Origin: Erinaceus europaeus
Lineage: Eukaryota > Chordata > Mammalia > Eulipotyphla > Erinaceidae
Reading direction: 5' to 3'
Length of the DNA: 64,000 bases
Assembly (NCBI RefSeq): GCF_950295315.1
Contig: NC_080180.1
Location: 65,815,092 to 65,879,091 of the forward strand
Shown: positions 1 to 10,429 of the stretch, piece after piece
Layout: the number at the start of each line of letters is the position of its first letter
Numbering within the stretch: position 1 is the stretch's first letter
The notes under the pieces: generated by a model
What the model was told of the DNA's origin: nothing
Seen by the model: the letters and a program-made list of their open reading frames with translations, nothing else
Database searches by the model: none
Translations under genes and position numbers: made by a program

Positions 1-2
1 GA

Positions 3-191
3 CCCTTGATTAGTTTTCTGTTAATGATTACCTTGGGACCTTTTATTTTTAATATGATTATTGGCTTTATAAAACAACAAATTGACTCCTTGGCATCGAA
101 ACCCTTACAAATATATTACCACAGACTTGATTTGGCTGACAGAGGCTGGGCTGAACCTGAGGGTGACACACCTCTTTTAGGAGCTGCATAA
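3..191 (+). pseudogene. Endogenous retrovirus env, C-terminal transmembrane fragment
   Basis: An open frame enters from the left edge and runs about 62 codons to a TAA at 189-191. It reads as the end of a retroviral Env transmembrane subunit: a hydrophobic membrane span containing ITLGPFIFNMIIGFIKQQI, then a short cytoplasmic tail with a tyrosine-rich YYHRLDLAD segment. The LGP...N...FI(K/R) pattern at the end of the span is typical of gammaretrovirus-like (class I, type D-like Env) elements. In an intact virus this subunit anchors the Env trimer in the membrane. Only the last part is in the window, so whether env is intact upstream cannot be judged. A polypurine tract and LTR follow on the same strand, which fits the 3' end of a provirus. 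The family call is by motif resemblance only. Confidence 0.7.
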
Positions 192-575
192 AACTCAGAT
201 TTATGCACGCCAGCCTTGGCATGGCGTGGGCACTGGTAAGGGGTGCAGGGCTAAGCACTGCAGGGGGAGGACCCTATCTTCTGCCTCTGAGTCCCCTGTG
301 AAGCAAACCTGATTTGCATGGAGGTTGGTGTTGGTCATCAGAACTCTTCGCCATGAGTTTTCCTCACCTTAGAAATAGTGGCTCTCCCTCCCCTCCCCAA
401 AAGACACCAAGAGCCATATAAGATGCGGGAATATCAGTTCTATATTCAGTTCCTCCCATGGGAGGAATCAGGTCAATACTTTCTCCCTCTGGTTAATGCC
501 CACTTATCTCTTGATAAGATTCCTAGCTTTTACCTTCAATTGCCCACCTCACTTAAATTGTAAAAAGGGAGGACA
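192..575 (+). other. ERV env-to-LTR spacer with polypurine tract
   Basis: No reading frame is recognisable between the env stop and the LTR. The purine run aaaaagggagga at 562-573 lies directly before the LTR start and is the expected plus-strand primer site of a retrovirus. The roughly 370 bases before it are longer than a typical env-PPT gap and may include a degraded reading frame. Confidence 0.55.
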
Positions 576-865
576 TGTCGGGAGCCAAGGCCTTAGCTAA
601 GACTCTCATATAGCCGGTGAGAGGACATTCCGATCATTGGAACTGAGATTACCATCTAGCTGTTTGGAAAGTCGCTCCCCCACCTCCTTCCCCCACTACC
701 TTAGCAGAACTTCCTCCTTGTTTATGCATAAATTGTGGCTGTAAAATAAAATTTTCAGAGCTTGATCAGACCTCCTGTCTTGCTCTCGTTCTTCGTGTCT
801 CTTGTCCCCTCTATTCTCTCACCCCCTCCCCTAGGTTTCTGTCGATAACCCCGCAGGCTGGGGCA
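576..865 (+). mobile_element. Retroviral 3' LTR (class I ERV)
   Basis: It begins TGTCGGGAGC right after the polypurine tract and probably ends at ...GGGGCA near 865. A polyadenylation signal AATAAA sits at 745-750 and is followed by a C/T-rich U5-like stretch (770-835), the usual R-U5 layout. Length is about 290 bp. The 5' boundary is well placed by the PPT. The 3' boundary is a guess, because the flanking target duplication partner is outside the window. Confidence 0.65.
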
Positions 866-1246
866 ATCTATACTTTAGACTTTCCAGTATTCTTAAAATA
901 ACCCATTTATAATAAGTATGATAATTTTTAGCTTTGAGAGTGTTTCTGCTTTTAGTGGTTTTAAAAGCTGATACAACAATTGCCATATTTAACCTCTCCA
1001 TGATGGAAAGGGAAACAGTTTTCAATAGCTCCTCTACTTGGTCTCCACTGCAGCTTCAAAATGATTCTTTGTATCTCTGAACTAGTTTTTCAGTCTCTTT
1101 ACGTTTCACTGCCCATGATTATAATCTGACTTCAGAAAAGCCTTTATCAAGACTGCCTCTTTGCATAGTTTGTAATGTAACAAGATGGAAAGCTGGCAAA
1201 GTTAAATGTTTCTGTGAGGACTAGGTGGTTTAAAATACCATTAATG
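866..1246. other. Unrecognised non-coding DNA
   Basis: AT-rich sequence flanking the provirus. I see no repeat family, gene or structured motif here. Confidence 0.5.
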
Positions 1247-1502
1247 CGGGAGCCGGGTAGTAGCGCAGCAGGTTAGGCACAGGTGGCACAAAGCACAAGG
1301 ATGGGCATAAGGATCCCGGTTCGAACCCCCGGCTCCCCACCTGCAGGGGAGTCACTTCACAGTTGGTGAAGCAGGTCTGCAGCTGTCTCTTTCTCTCCCC
1401 CTCTCTGCCTTCCCCTCCTCTCTCCATTTCTGTCCTATCCAACACAACAATAATAACTACAACAATAAAACAAGGGCAACAAAAGGGCATAAATAAATAA
1501 AA
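1247..1502 (+). mobile_element. ERI-type tRNA-derived SINE, subtype A
   Basis: The head gggagccgggtagtagcgca carries a box A-like region and ggttcgaaccc (1319-1329) a box B. The conserved body and a CT-rich stretch follow, then the CAACAA-rich segment and a tail ending aataaataaaac. A near full-length pol III-derived retroposon with no coding capacity. Confidence 0.9.
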
Positions 1503-2003
1503 CATATGCTATTCAAAATATGACTAATGGGGGAAACAGTGTCCAACCTGAGAGTTCTGAGTGTCACTTCTGGTGTTCAGATAAGAAGGGACTGGTTTGG
1601 AGCAGAATGAAATTTACCTGGAAAGATCGGAGGCTTGAGATTTCACATATAAATCGTTGTCTCTACTAGATATCTCTAGGTTCTAAAGCTCTTTGGCTTG
1701 GTAGGTGGGAACCTCAGCCAAATCAGCCTCCTGGGAATCAGTTTTGAGACTTCATGTATTGAAAAACAGAAGAAACAACTCTCAGAAAACTTCAGGAAAG
1801 CGCTTCTCCTTGTTTCTCACAGAGAATGCCAGGGATCTGAGCCCTGGAGAGCAAAGCATCTGCTAGTGGATGGGCCATTACAGAGCTTTCAAAACAACCT
1901 CAACAAGCTCACCTGCCCCTGGGCTCATCAGCACACCCAGGGTGCTCTCTATTGAGAAAGAGTGAACCCTCTTGTATTAGAAGCTGTGTGGACTCTTAAA
2001 AAT
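1503..2003. other. Unrecognised non-coding DNA
   Basis: No repeat or gene signature recognised. A short frame at 1698-1955 has no motif and no support. Confidence 0.45.
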
Positions 2004-2013
2004 CTTTACAATA

Positions 2014-2366
2014 GGAAGTTGGGCGGTGGCGCAGTGGGTTAAGCGCACATGGCGCAAAGCGCAGGGACTGGCGTAAGGATCCTGGTTCGAGCCCCTGGCT
2101 CCCCACCTGCAGGGAGTCGCTTCACGGGAGGTGAAGCAGGTCTGCAGGTGTCTGTCTTTCTCTCCCCTCTCTCTCTGTCTTCCCCTCCTCTCTCAATTTC
2201 TCTCTGTCCTATCCAACAACAAAGCAACATCAACAATGGCAATAATAACCGCAACGAGGCTGCAACAACTAGGGCAACAAAAAGGAGGAAAAATGGCCTC
2301 CAGGAGTGGTGGATTCATGGTGCAGACACCGAGCCCAGCAATAACCCTGGAGGAAAAAAAAAACAA
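2014..2366 (+). mobile_element. ERI-type SINE, long form with extra 3' module
   Basis: A full head and body as in subtype A, followed by an additional 3' module that starts ggcctccagg and ends caataaccctggagg, then poly(A). A 10-bp target duplication ctttacaata flanks it (2004-2013 and 2367-2376), so the insertion is complete at both ends. Confidence 0.93.
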
Positions 2367-2390
2367 CTTTACAATAAGATATAAAGTATT

Positions 2391-2666
2391 GGGAGTCAGG
2401 CAGTAGTACAGAAGGGTTAAGTGCATGTGGCGCAAAGCTGAAGGACCTGCTTAAGGATCCTGGCTTGAGCCCCCGGCTCCCCTCCTGCAGGGGGGTCACT
2501 TTGTAAGTGGTGAAGCAGGTCTGCAGGTGTCTGTCTTTCTCTCCCTCTCTGCTCCCCTCCTCTCTCTATTTCTCTCTCTCCTATCCAACAACAATGACAT
2601 CATTGACAATAGCAATAACTACAACAATAAAACAAGGGCAACAAAAGGGAATAAATAAATTTTAAA
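2391..2666 (+). mobile_element. ERI-type SINE, subtype A
   Basis: Starts gggagtcaggcagtagtaca and ends gggaataaataaatttt. It is flanked by a 15-bp target duplication with one mismatch, aagatataaagtatt (2376-2390) against aagatataaattatt (2667-2681). It lies only about 14 bp from the preceding SINE and in the same orientation. Confidence 0.92.
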
Positions 2667-2789
2667 AAGATATAAATTATTAAAGATATGGTAAGTGATA
2701 ACTTTATCAGTAGTCTACATATACTAATTGGAAGATAAATGTTTTAAATATCAAGGAATTGAAGAAAAGATACCCCCAAAAGATTAAAA

Positions 2790-2880
2790 TATATATATTA
2801 AAATATATAAATTAAATATATATTATATATAAATATATATTAAAATATATAAAATTAAAATAATTTAAATATAAAATATC
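2790..2880. repeat. AT-rich low-complexity tract
   Basis: Imperfect TA and TATAAA repeats made almost wholly of A and T. Probably an expanded, decayed retroposon tail or simple repeat. Confidence 0.8.
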
Positions 2881-2924
2881 TAGTAGCCAGAATTTAAGCT
2901 ATAAATTCTGCAACTCACAGTGCA

Positions 2925-3110
2925 GAATGCACACAGGGGAAGGAGATGCAGGAGAGCTCTGACAGTGATGCGGAGATGATCCCCAGGGCCATCTGCTTTG
3001 CCATGTGTGCAGCCCAGGTTTGGGACCAGTCTAGTTTTACTGGAGGAAACTTCAGTGCTGTCATCTCTTTCACACTGTCTCTGTTTTTCTGCCTCTCTAT
3101 CTCTATAAAA
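2925..3110 (+). mobile_element. Degenerate SINE-like remnant
   Basis: It has the general order of the local SINEs (gccatgtgtgcagcccaggt, then a body, then a CT-rich run ending in ctctatctctataaaa) but is heavily diverged. Probably an old relative of the B-type SINE. Confidence 0.4.
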
Positions 3111-3121
3111 ATACCAATAGA

Positions 3122-3388
3122 GAGTCTGGCGATAGTGCAGCTGGTTAAGTGCAGGTGGTGCAAGCGCAAGGATCAAAATATGGATCCTGGTTTGAGCCCC
3201 GGGCTCCCCACCTGCAGGGGAGTCAATTCACAAGCAGGTCTGCAGGTGTTTATCTTTTTTTCCCTCATTGTCTTCCCCTCCTCTCTCCAATTTTCTCTGT
3301 CCTATTTATCAACGACAATGATGACATCAATAACAACAATAAAACAACAAGGGCAACAAAAGAGAATAAATAAATAAATAAATAAATA
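3122..3388 (+). mobile_element. ERI-type SINE, subtype A
   Basis: Head gagtctggcgatagtgcagc, body cacctgcaggggagtc and tail (aata)n. It carries several small deletions relative to neighbouring copies (for example the gtgaagc of the body is lost), so it is an older copy. Confidence 0.9.
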
Positions 3389-3761
3389 TTTTTAAAATAC
3401 CGTTAATGGCTGAAACTGTTAGTGCTCAAAATTTTTCTCATTTTATGGAGGCACATTTCAACAATTCAATGATCAATATCGTACTACATACAGTGGGTGA
3501 TTATCAATGGTCATTTCAAATTGTTTATTATGTAGTTAAAATATCCAATAGTCTACCCTCAGTATAAGGAAAATGCCTTACTTTATGTTGGGTGTTGAAA
3601 AATGTTTTTCTGAGGATCATGCTATAACACACTCTGACCTACTAGACACCAAAAATGCTACATTCAATGTCATTCATTGCCAATATGGAAGCATGAAGAT
3701 TAGCCTATGGGTCAAATATCCATGATGAATGATAGCAGAGAACACACATAATGATTAGGGT
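3389..3761. other. Unrecognised non-coding DNA
   Basis: AT-rich; no gene or repeat recognised up to the LINE boundary. Confidence 0.45.
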
Positions 3762-4904
3762 TAAGTCTAGCAGATGGAGACTTATCTCAAGTGGCCTCCC
3801 CCAGGGTTCTGTTCTGGCTCCTACGCTATTTAATATTTACATCAATGACCTTCCAGAAACTTCAAGGAAGTTCATCTACGCCGATGACATCTGCTGTGCA
3901 ACTCAGGCATCCAAGTTCGACATCCTCAAGGAAACACGAAAGACATGTCTCTGATATCTGTAAAAAATGGCGACTAATCCCTAGCACTGCAAAAACGGTA
4001 TCATCTGTTTTCCATCTACACCATGCCTCGGCCTCGCGTGAGCTTAATGTGCAGCTTGACGATACGAGAATCCGGCATGAAGCCCAGCCAGTCTATCTTG
4101 GCGTTACTCTCGATCGCACTCTGTCATTTCACGAACATCTCATAAAAACTGCAGCAAAGGTGGGCGCGAGGAATCACATCATTGCAAGACTGGCCAGCTC
4201 CTCATGGGGTGCGAGCACTTCCACACTACGATCATCATCTCTGGCATTATGCTATTCCACTGCAGAATACTGTGCCCCAGGATGGTTCCGTAGCCCCCAT
4301 GTCCACTTGGTCGATTCCAAATTATATTCCTCCATGAGGATAATTTCTGGAACCATCCGTTCCACCCTGGATCCATGGCTGCCAGTCCTTAGCAACATTG
4401 CCCCGCCAGATATTCGTCGGGATGCGGCATCATCTAAGTTCATTTCCCACGTCTACACTCGACCGGACCTGCCAATATACGCGGAGATCTTCACCCACCC
4501 TGTCCAATGCTTGATGTCTCGTCACCCAATCTGGTCCCCTACGCCTACACTGAACTTCTCTATTCCAGACTCTTGGAAACAGAGTTGGCAGTCATCTGAG
4601 GTAAAGAACAAACACCTCATCACAGACCCCTGCGAGCGTCAACCCGGGCTTTGACCTAGCACGTTATGATTGGGCCCTCCTCAATCGCTATCGAACAGGC
4701 CATGGCCGGTGCGCCACTATGTTCCATTGCTTGGGAGCCAGAGACGACCCGAACTGCCCCTGCGGCTCCAGACAGACTATGACCCACATAGTCAACGACT
4801 GCCACCTCTCCAGATTCAAAGGAGGTCTCGAAACTTGACATCAGGCTCAACCTGATGCTGTTGACTGGCTTCGGAAGTAGGGCAAACACTAGAAGAAGAA
4901 GAAT
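3762..4904 (+). mobile_element. Jockey/CR1-like non-LTR retrotransposon, copy 1 (5'-truncated)
   Basis: Encodes a reverse transcriptase from just before motif B to the C-terminus. In order: [20 protein letters not shown] (RT motif B) at about 3792-3850; FIYADD (motif C, catalytic YADD intact) at about 3871-3888; the thumb region; then a C-terminal CPCGSRQTMTHIVNDC zinc-knuckle-like segment at about 4757-4805. The frame is broken twice relative to the sister copies: a short deletion near 3930, where ACTC and other bases are missing, and one extra G in the cccggg run near 4646. A stop comes soon after FKGGLET, and the element ends in (GAA)n at about 4890-4903, not poly(A). The 5' end is truncated, as usual for target-primed reverse transcription. 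The copy is dead. The exact clade is not settled: the motif wording excludes L1 and differs from BovB/RTE. Confidence 0.85.
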
Positions 4905-7762
4905 GGTCAAAACATGAAGACTTCTCAGCAAACTTTTTTAATTTGAAAATTCAAGAGTATTCTTTAAGTATAAAAATATTTTAAATTTCTACCTTCATGC
5001 TCTTTTGATCTTTCAAATCTCTGATAGTAAATTCCCCCACTAAATTGTCAGCTGGTGAAACATTTGTTCATCTGTCATCCACCTTAGTATTGTCTAGGAA
5101 AGGTATTTCTTGTGTATCACAAAATGAAAAAAAAAAAACATAGCTGAAATGATGCTAACTTGTAAAGGATAAAATCAAAGGAACTCAGGAGAAATAAAAT
5201 GATTTATCAACACATTATAACGACGCTATTCTCCCCCCTATGCGCTTGTAAATGTAAGACAATATAATCAAGTCTGATCCCCTCTTTGAGTTCTCATTAC
5301 TGATGCTGATTCAGCTGTTACTAATGAGTGCTACAAGCCTTTGTTGATTAGGTCACTGAACTAAATCCCACTAGTCTCATTACAGCACATTTTCAGTATG
5401 AAAAGTAATAAAAAGAGTTTTGTCCATTTACTTCTGTTGAAGTGCTTTCTCCTTGATGATGGAGGGACAGCTATTTTAAAAACTTGACTCAATTTTCTTC
5501 TTATGGTGACCAAAAAAAGAAAAAGAAAAAAGAAAAGAAAAGAACTTCTGAGGAAATGCCCTTTGGGTTATAATGTAATTCAGTAGGAAAAGTAGACAAA
5601 TCCTGGGAGAAATGACACAGAAAAACAGTGGCAAGGGAGGTGACCAGACAAGACAGGACCCGGATATGCACTACTGTATTGCACCAGAGCGGTCTGTCTC
5701 CTTAAGCCTGAAACACAAAAAAACAAATAAAAGAACCGAAAGAAAGGACTGCGGCAATCAATCTGCATCATCAGGCTAGGAGTCAAACTTTGAGAAACTT
5801 GTTATGAGATATGAGTCAGACCTTAAGACTTGAAGGTAACAGTGCCAGAATCGAAGGTCTCACACGAGAATGGATGTCAGCGGTGTAGTCTGTGGGAACA
5901 GCAGGCCAGGCTGCTGGTGATCCAACAATGTCTTCACGCCTCCTCCCCAGATTGGGAAATACCCTCAGGAATGATCTACAGGATAGATTAGTAAAACCTG
6001 AGGAGGTCCTAAGCCCTCCAAGGAGGCATCCCCAGGCAAGGCTTCCAGAGGTCAAAGATGCACTCGCCAACCCAAGTTGAGACAGAGAACAATGACACAG
6101 GGGAGGATTAAATTCACATGCTCTAAATTAAAACCCAGGCTTCTTAGCAATAAAATACATCTTTATATTTTATTCTGCTGCCTTCCTAAGTTATTTTCTC
6201 CTGTGATCCAGAAGTCTTGTGAAATAAGCTATTTGAATCATCTGTAAAAGATCTTTTTTCACCTGCCTTCCAAGTGATTCTTTTTTTTACTCTCGGGGCC
6301 TCAAATCAAAATCTTAAACAGTGTGCTTTGATAACACAGGCCCTTTCAAACACAGGACTGCTCACACGTTTGCTGAAGTCTCATCATACAATAGACAAGC
6401 TAGTAACCTGCCTCTTTCTAGTGCTGACTCTTCTGATCATTGTTTTAATGTGTGGACAATGTCCCCTGAATTTAGGTGTGATGTGCGCTAATTAGCTACA
6501 AGGACTCAAGATCCACTGTGTAGAAACTGATGTCTGTCTCCAGCCTAGCTTGCACCATAAGTCAGTATAAATGCACACACCACGGATAAGAAATACACCA
6601 CCGATAAGAAATGTGCAAACAAAGTAAATGGTTAAAGGTACAAAAATATTGCTGTGCACTAAAAACTCAGGCTTATTTTACAGACCAAAATGACTTCTTC
6701 AATGAGAATTTAAGTTTCAAAAATAGATAGATACAACCTTTACCCTTTTTGTTATTTCCACAAGTCCTGGATAACTTTTTTTTCCTGCTAAATATTACAT
6801 GGTTCTGAACTAATACCCCAGCAGTGATCCATTTCCCATCAACAATTAAGTCTGCCCTTTCAGGTAGAAGGCCACTTTTTTTTCTTTTTAATATTCTCAA
6901 GGCCACACTATCATTTCACATTCCCTTGAAAACTTTTCTCACAAGGATTTTCAGCCTAGCTAAAAATAAAGAATAAATGAAGAGAAGTGATGGAGAGGAG
7001 AGATAGAATGTACTAAGAAGAATGAACAATGAGAAGATAATTAGAATCTGGAATGCCTTCGAGATTCAAGAATTCTGAACTCTATAAGTCTAGGCACTTT
7101 GATACTATACCTATGTATTTCTAATTATCGCTTTGCCTCCAGTTGAAGATTATCAGAAATCTCAGGTATTAGTTTTCTATAAAAATAGCATATTGCATTT
7201 TGGGCCAAGAAAGAAAATATAGGAACATTTCAAAGAACAACAAATAGACTGATGATTTCTTGAGACAAATCTTTAGAACATGTCTGCAATGAGGCAATTT
7301 GTATGCAATTATTAACTATGCTCTCATCTTCTGATCTTTCCTTTATAATTGGTAATTACATTTCTTTCAATAGAGTCCTCTGGGAGATGCATTTTTTAAC
7401 ATTCAATCAAAGAGTTAAGTAAATTAATTCCATTTAGTGATGCATTTTTTCTATCTAGTTTCTCTTCCCATCATCATAAGTTTCAATGTGCATTAATATT
7501 AAAATATATAATCAAATAATAAATTAGCCAAATTTTTAGCAAGCACTGTTATTTTTAATTAAGAAAAAAGTCATGAAAGCTAGCTAATCAAGAGAATCCA
7601 TTTATCTCTTAAATTTAGTATCATTGATGTTTATCTACCTTCGTTTTGCCATGTTCTGCCTTATTATTACAGAACCAAATAAAACATTCTTGCATCTTCA
7701 GAGTTACTGTATTCTAGTATCATAAGTTAGGTATGTCAACGTTTCAAGTGTTTTCTGTTTTT
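4905..7762. other. Long unrecognised AT-rich region
   Basis: No SINE or LINE is evident over about 2.8 kb, a notable gap in this repeat-dense window. A less AT-rich part at about 5640-6080 carries overlapping 60-85 codon frames on both strands without recognisable motifs. A poly(A)/AAAAG run lies at 5510-5545. Possibly unique sequence or repeats too old to see by eye. Confidence 0.4.
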
Positions 7763-7965
7763 CCCCCAAGTTCACAATTGCTTTATTAAGGAAATGTTGA
7801 TTAACAATATAAGTTCCAGTACATTCCACCCTCCACCAAGGCATCACCTGTTCTACCCACCCCACCCCTTAGCTTCCCATTAGTGATTCTGGCTTCTACT
7901 ACTCTCAGTCCCCAAGTCTGTTCTAATAGACTACAGTTCATTGAGGTTTTACCCTGTATTATCTT
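7763..7965 (-). mobile_element. Probable LINE-1 3' UTR remnant
   Basis: Read on the minus strand it ends in an aataaagcaatt-type terminus after a G-rich stretch, resembling the L1-like 3' ends at 33.65, 35.66 and 56.49 kb. Diverged, so the call is tentative. Confidence 0.35.
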
Positions 7966-8352
7966 TTTCTTTGCTTCTTAGATACAATCAAGGAGTGATA
8001 TATCAAGAGCAACACAATAATAGTAGGTAAATTTAAAACCTCACTTTCCCAAATAGAAATATCAACCAGACAGAAAATGGAAAGGAAACAAGATCCTTAG
8101 AGGAAGAGTGAGATAGGCTGACCTTATGAACCTCCATAGAGCTTTTCAGACCATGTAATCAGAATGCACATTCTACTTTGGCCTACAGGGAATATTCTCA
8201 AAGAAACAAGTTATGGAGTGCCGCTAAGACAGTATCAATAAACTCAGGAGCAGTTGTATCATTCTGAACATCTTCTCAGAGAACAGTGGAATTAACAGCA
8301 GTTAGCAACTCAAAAAAATATAGAAGAATGTTGGTCATTATGCCAGATCCCC

Positions 8353-8671
8353 TGCATTGCTTGACACTGTGGTCTATTTACATAATCACTGTTTTGCCTG
8401 AGACCCACACTGCCTGCAGGGTATTGGTTTAATCCCCACTGGTTAGATGGAAGCTTGCTACCTTCATGCTCTTCTTCTCTCCACCCCCTCTCCTAGCTAT
8501 TTCCTTTTCTGAACTGCCACTTCCATTTCAAAAGATATAAATGCATTTCCTCTGATCAATAAAGGCATTGCATTGCGTTCCCGCTGAGCCATGAGTTCCT
8601 GGTTTCTCTCCCGCATCGCTGAGTAAGCAGCAGTACAGGTTGGCTCAGGTTGAGTTCTCTCCCCCACAACA
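8353..8671 (+). mobile_element. Solo LTR, family shared with 51.1 kb
   Basis: Shares an ordered run of matches with the reverse strand of 51.11-51.48 kb: ctgtggtctatttacataa, ggtttaatccccactggtt, ggaagctt, cccctctcctag, then ataaa signals and gagccatgagt.cctgg. A TATA-like region (gatataaatgc near 8536) and an AATAAA at about 8560-8565 give a U3-R-U5 order. It ends in ...CACAACA. No internal viral sequence flanks it, so it is most likely a solo LTR. Confidence 0.65.
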
Positions 8672-9408
8672 CAACCCTACAGAAGAACCTCAAAAATATG
8701 GAGACTTAAAACGTGCTTTTAAACCACTTTGGGGTCAAGAAGGAAATAAAAGAGAAAAATAAAATTTTCCTGGAAATAAAGTGCTTTCTCAGCCATAAAC
8801 AGACATAAGCAGACAATGGTGAGTAAAGAGCATTGGCTCTTTCTCCAAGGAAAGCTGTGAAGTTGCCACTGAAGAGATTAAAATGGTATTACATTTTCAA
8901 AGATGAGTTGATACCAATGGGAAAAAGAGCTGGAGACTCGTTGAAAAAGTATAGATGGCATTGAGGGAGAAATAAAGTTCCTAAGCATGAAACATTTGCC
9001 TGCACTGCATGGAATTTAGTCAGTCAAGAGAATGAGTTTCATCAGTGAGGATTAGGAAAGGTGGTATAGTGAGAACACAGGAGGGCTTTGCAAGAAATAA
9101 ATTAGATTTATGGAAATTGTATATGAGCTTAATGAATGTTCACTTTATTTGATGAGTAAACAGATATTATTACTGTGAATTAGGTAAAGAAACTATACAA
9201 CAATAAGTTCTTCCTCTATTACTTGTGTTCACCACATACATTTGCCCAGTGGGAGATTTGTAGGTGACCCACTTGTTACATCTTGTTGGTGGACATCTTA
9301 TTTCTCTTCAGTGTGTCACCAGTGTCTTTGTCAGACTAGAAATAGAACTTTGTACTAGACCCCTGCAGGTATCTTCAGGTACCTGCAGGCAGGTAATGAG
9401 AACCAATA
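8672..9408. other. Unrecognised non-coding DNA
   Basis: No gene or repeat family recognised. Confidence 0.45.
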
Positions 9409-9421
9409 CAAATTTGATGGA

Positions 9422-9648
9422 GGGGGCTGGGTGGTGGCACACCTGGTTGAGTGCACACATTACAGTGCACAAGGATCCAGGTACAAGTCTCCCATCCTCA
9501 CCTGCAGGGAAAAAGCTTCACAAGTGGTGAAGCAAGGCTGTAGGTCTCTCTCTCTCTCTTTCTCTCACTCTCTCTGTCTCCCTATCACCTACTTCCTTCT
9601 CAATTTCTGGCTGTCTCTATCCAATTAATAATTTTTTTTTAAAAAAAT
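9422..9648 (+). mobile_element. tRNA-derived SINE, subtype B
   Basis: The head gctgggtggtggcacacctg differs from subtype A, but the body (cacctgcaggg, gtggtgaagca) is shared. A CT-rich run and a T/A tail follow. Flanked by a perfect 13-bp target duplication caaatttgatgga (9409-9421 and 9649-9661). Confidence 0.93.
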
Positions 9649-9661
9649 CAAATTTGATGGA

Positions 9662-10088
9662 TAAAATCAAGTATCTGGTTTATGGACTGAAGATTCCATA
9701 GGTCAAACAAGAAGAGGAGGTGATGGAAATGTTTAAAGGTCTTGAGCCCCCTGAAGAGCTCAGAAGAATCACCATAACTCACGGACCTTTTTCCAGTCCA
9801 ATCAGGTGGGCAAGGAGCCTGACAGTTCTCCACTGAATTCTGCTTAGGCCTCCTGTCTTCCAGCCTACATTCACCAAGCTAGATATCCATCTAGGAGGGT
9901 TGTGAGGTGAGGGGTACAGTATCCCGCTCCATTGGTTACTGTTCCTCCAACATTACAAGCTGGAAACAGGTGCTTTCTTGATCAACCCTTTCATCTAAAG
10001 CATATTGAACTGCAAGAACACATCAATAAATGTAAGATATTTTTTAATTTAAAAGAAAATTTACTTTTTCATGCTGGTAATGATAGAA
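9662..10088. other. Unrecognised non-coding DNA
   Basis: No gene or repeat family recognised. Short frames on both strands lack motifs. Confidence 0.45.
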
Positions 10089-10100
10089 ATGTACAAGTAT

Positions 10101-10362
10101 GGGAGTCAGGCACAGTGGGTTAAGTGCAGGTGGCACCAAGCACAAGGATGGGCGTAAGGATCCCAGTTCGAGCCCCTGGCTCCCCACCTGCATGGGAGTC
10201 GCTTCACAGGCAGTGAAGCAGGTCTGCAGGTGTCTGCCTTTCTCTCTCCCTCTCTGTCTTCCCATTCTCTCTCCATTTCTCTCTGTCCTATCAAACAATG
10301 ACGACATCAATAACAACAACAATAATAACTACAACAATAATACAAAACAACAAGGGCAACAA

Positions 10363-10419
<57 letters not shown>
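10101..10419 (+). mobile_element. ERI-type SINE, subtype A, with TA-expanded tail
   Basis: Starts gggagtcaggcacagtgggt. The target duplication atgtacaagt (10089-10098 and 10420-10429) encloses the SINE and the TA microsatellite together, so the repeat grew out of the SINE tail. Confidence 0.92.

Positions 10420-10420
<1 letters not shown>
10368..10420. repeat. (TA)n microsatellite
   Basis: About 26 uninterrupted TA units at the 3' end of the SINE. Likely polymorphic. Confidence 0.95.
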
Positions 10421-10426
<6 letters not shown>

Positions 10427-10429
10427 AGT

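Noticed and set aside
1319..1329. Functional tRNA gene suggested by box B ggttcgaaccc
   Set aside because: The sequence belongs to a SINE head followed by the SINE body. No cloverleaf of a complete tRNA is evident here or in other copies.
2039..2406. Overlapping 70-110 codon frames at 2.0-2.4 kb and similar frames at every ERI SINE
   Set aside because: The same peptides (for example RTERNGERRGRQRGGEKDRH) recur at each SINE and are translations of the SINE body, not genes.
5892..6080. Possible small gene in the GC-richer patch at 5.64-6.08 kb
   Set aside because: Only 60-85 codon frames on both strands, no motif, no start or splice context. Not enough to call.
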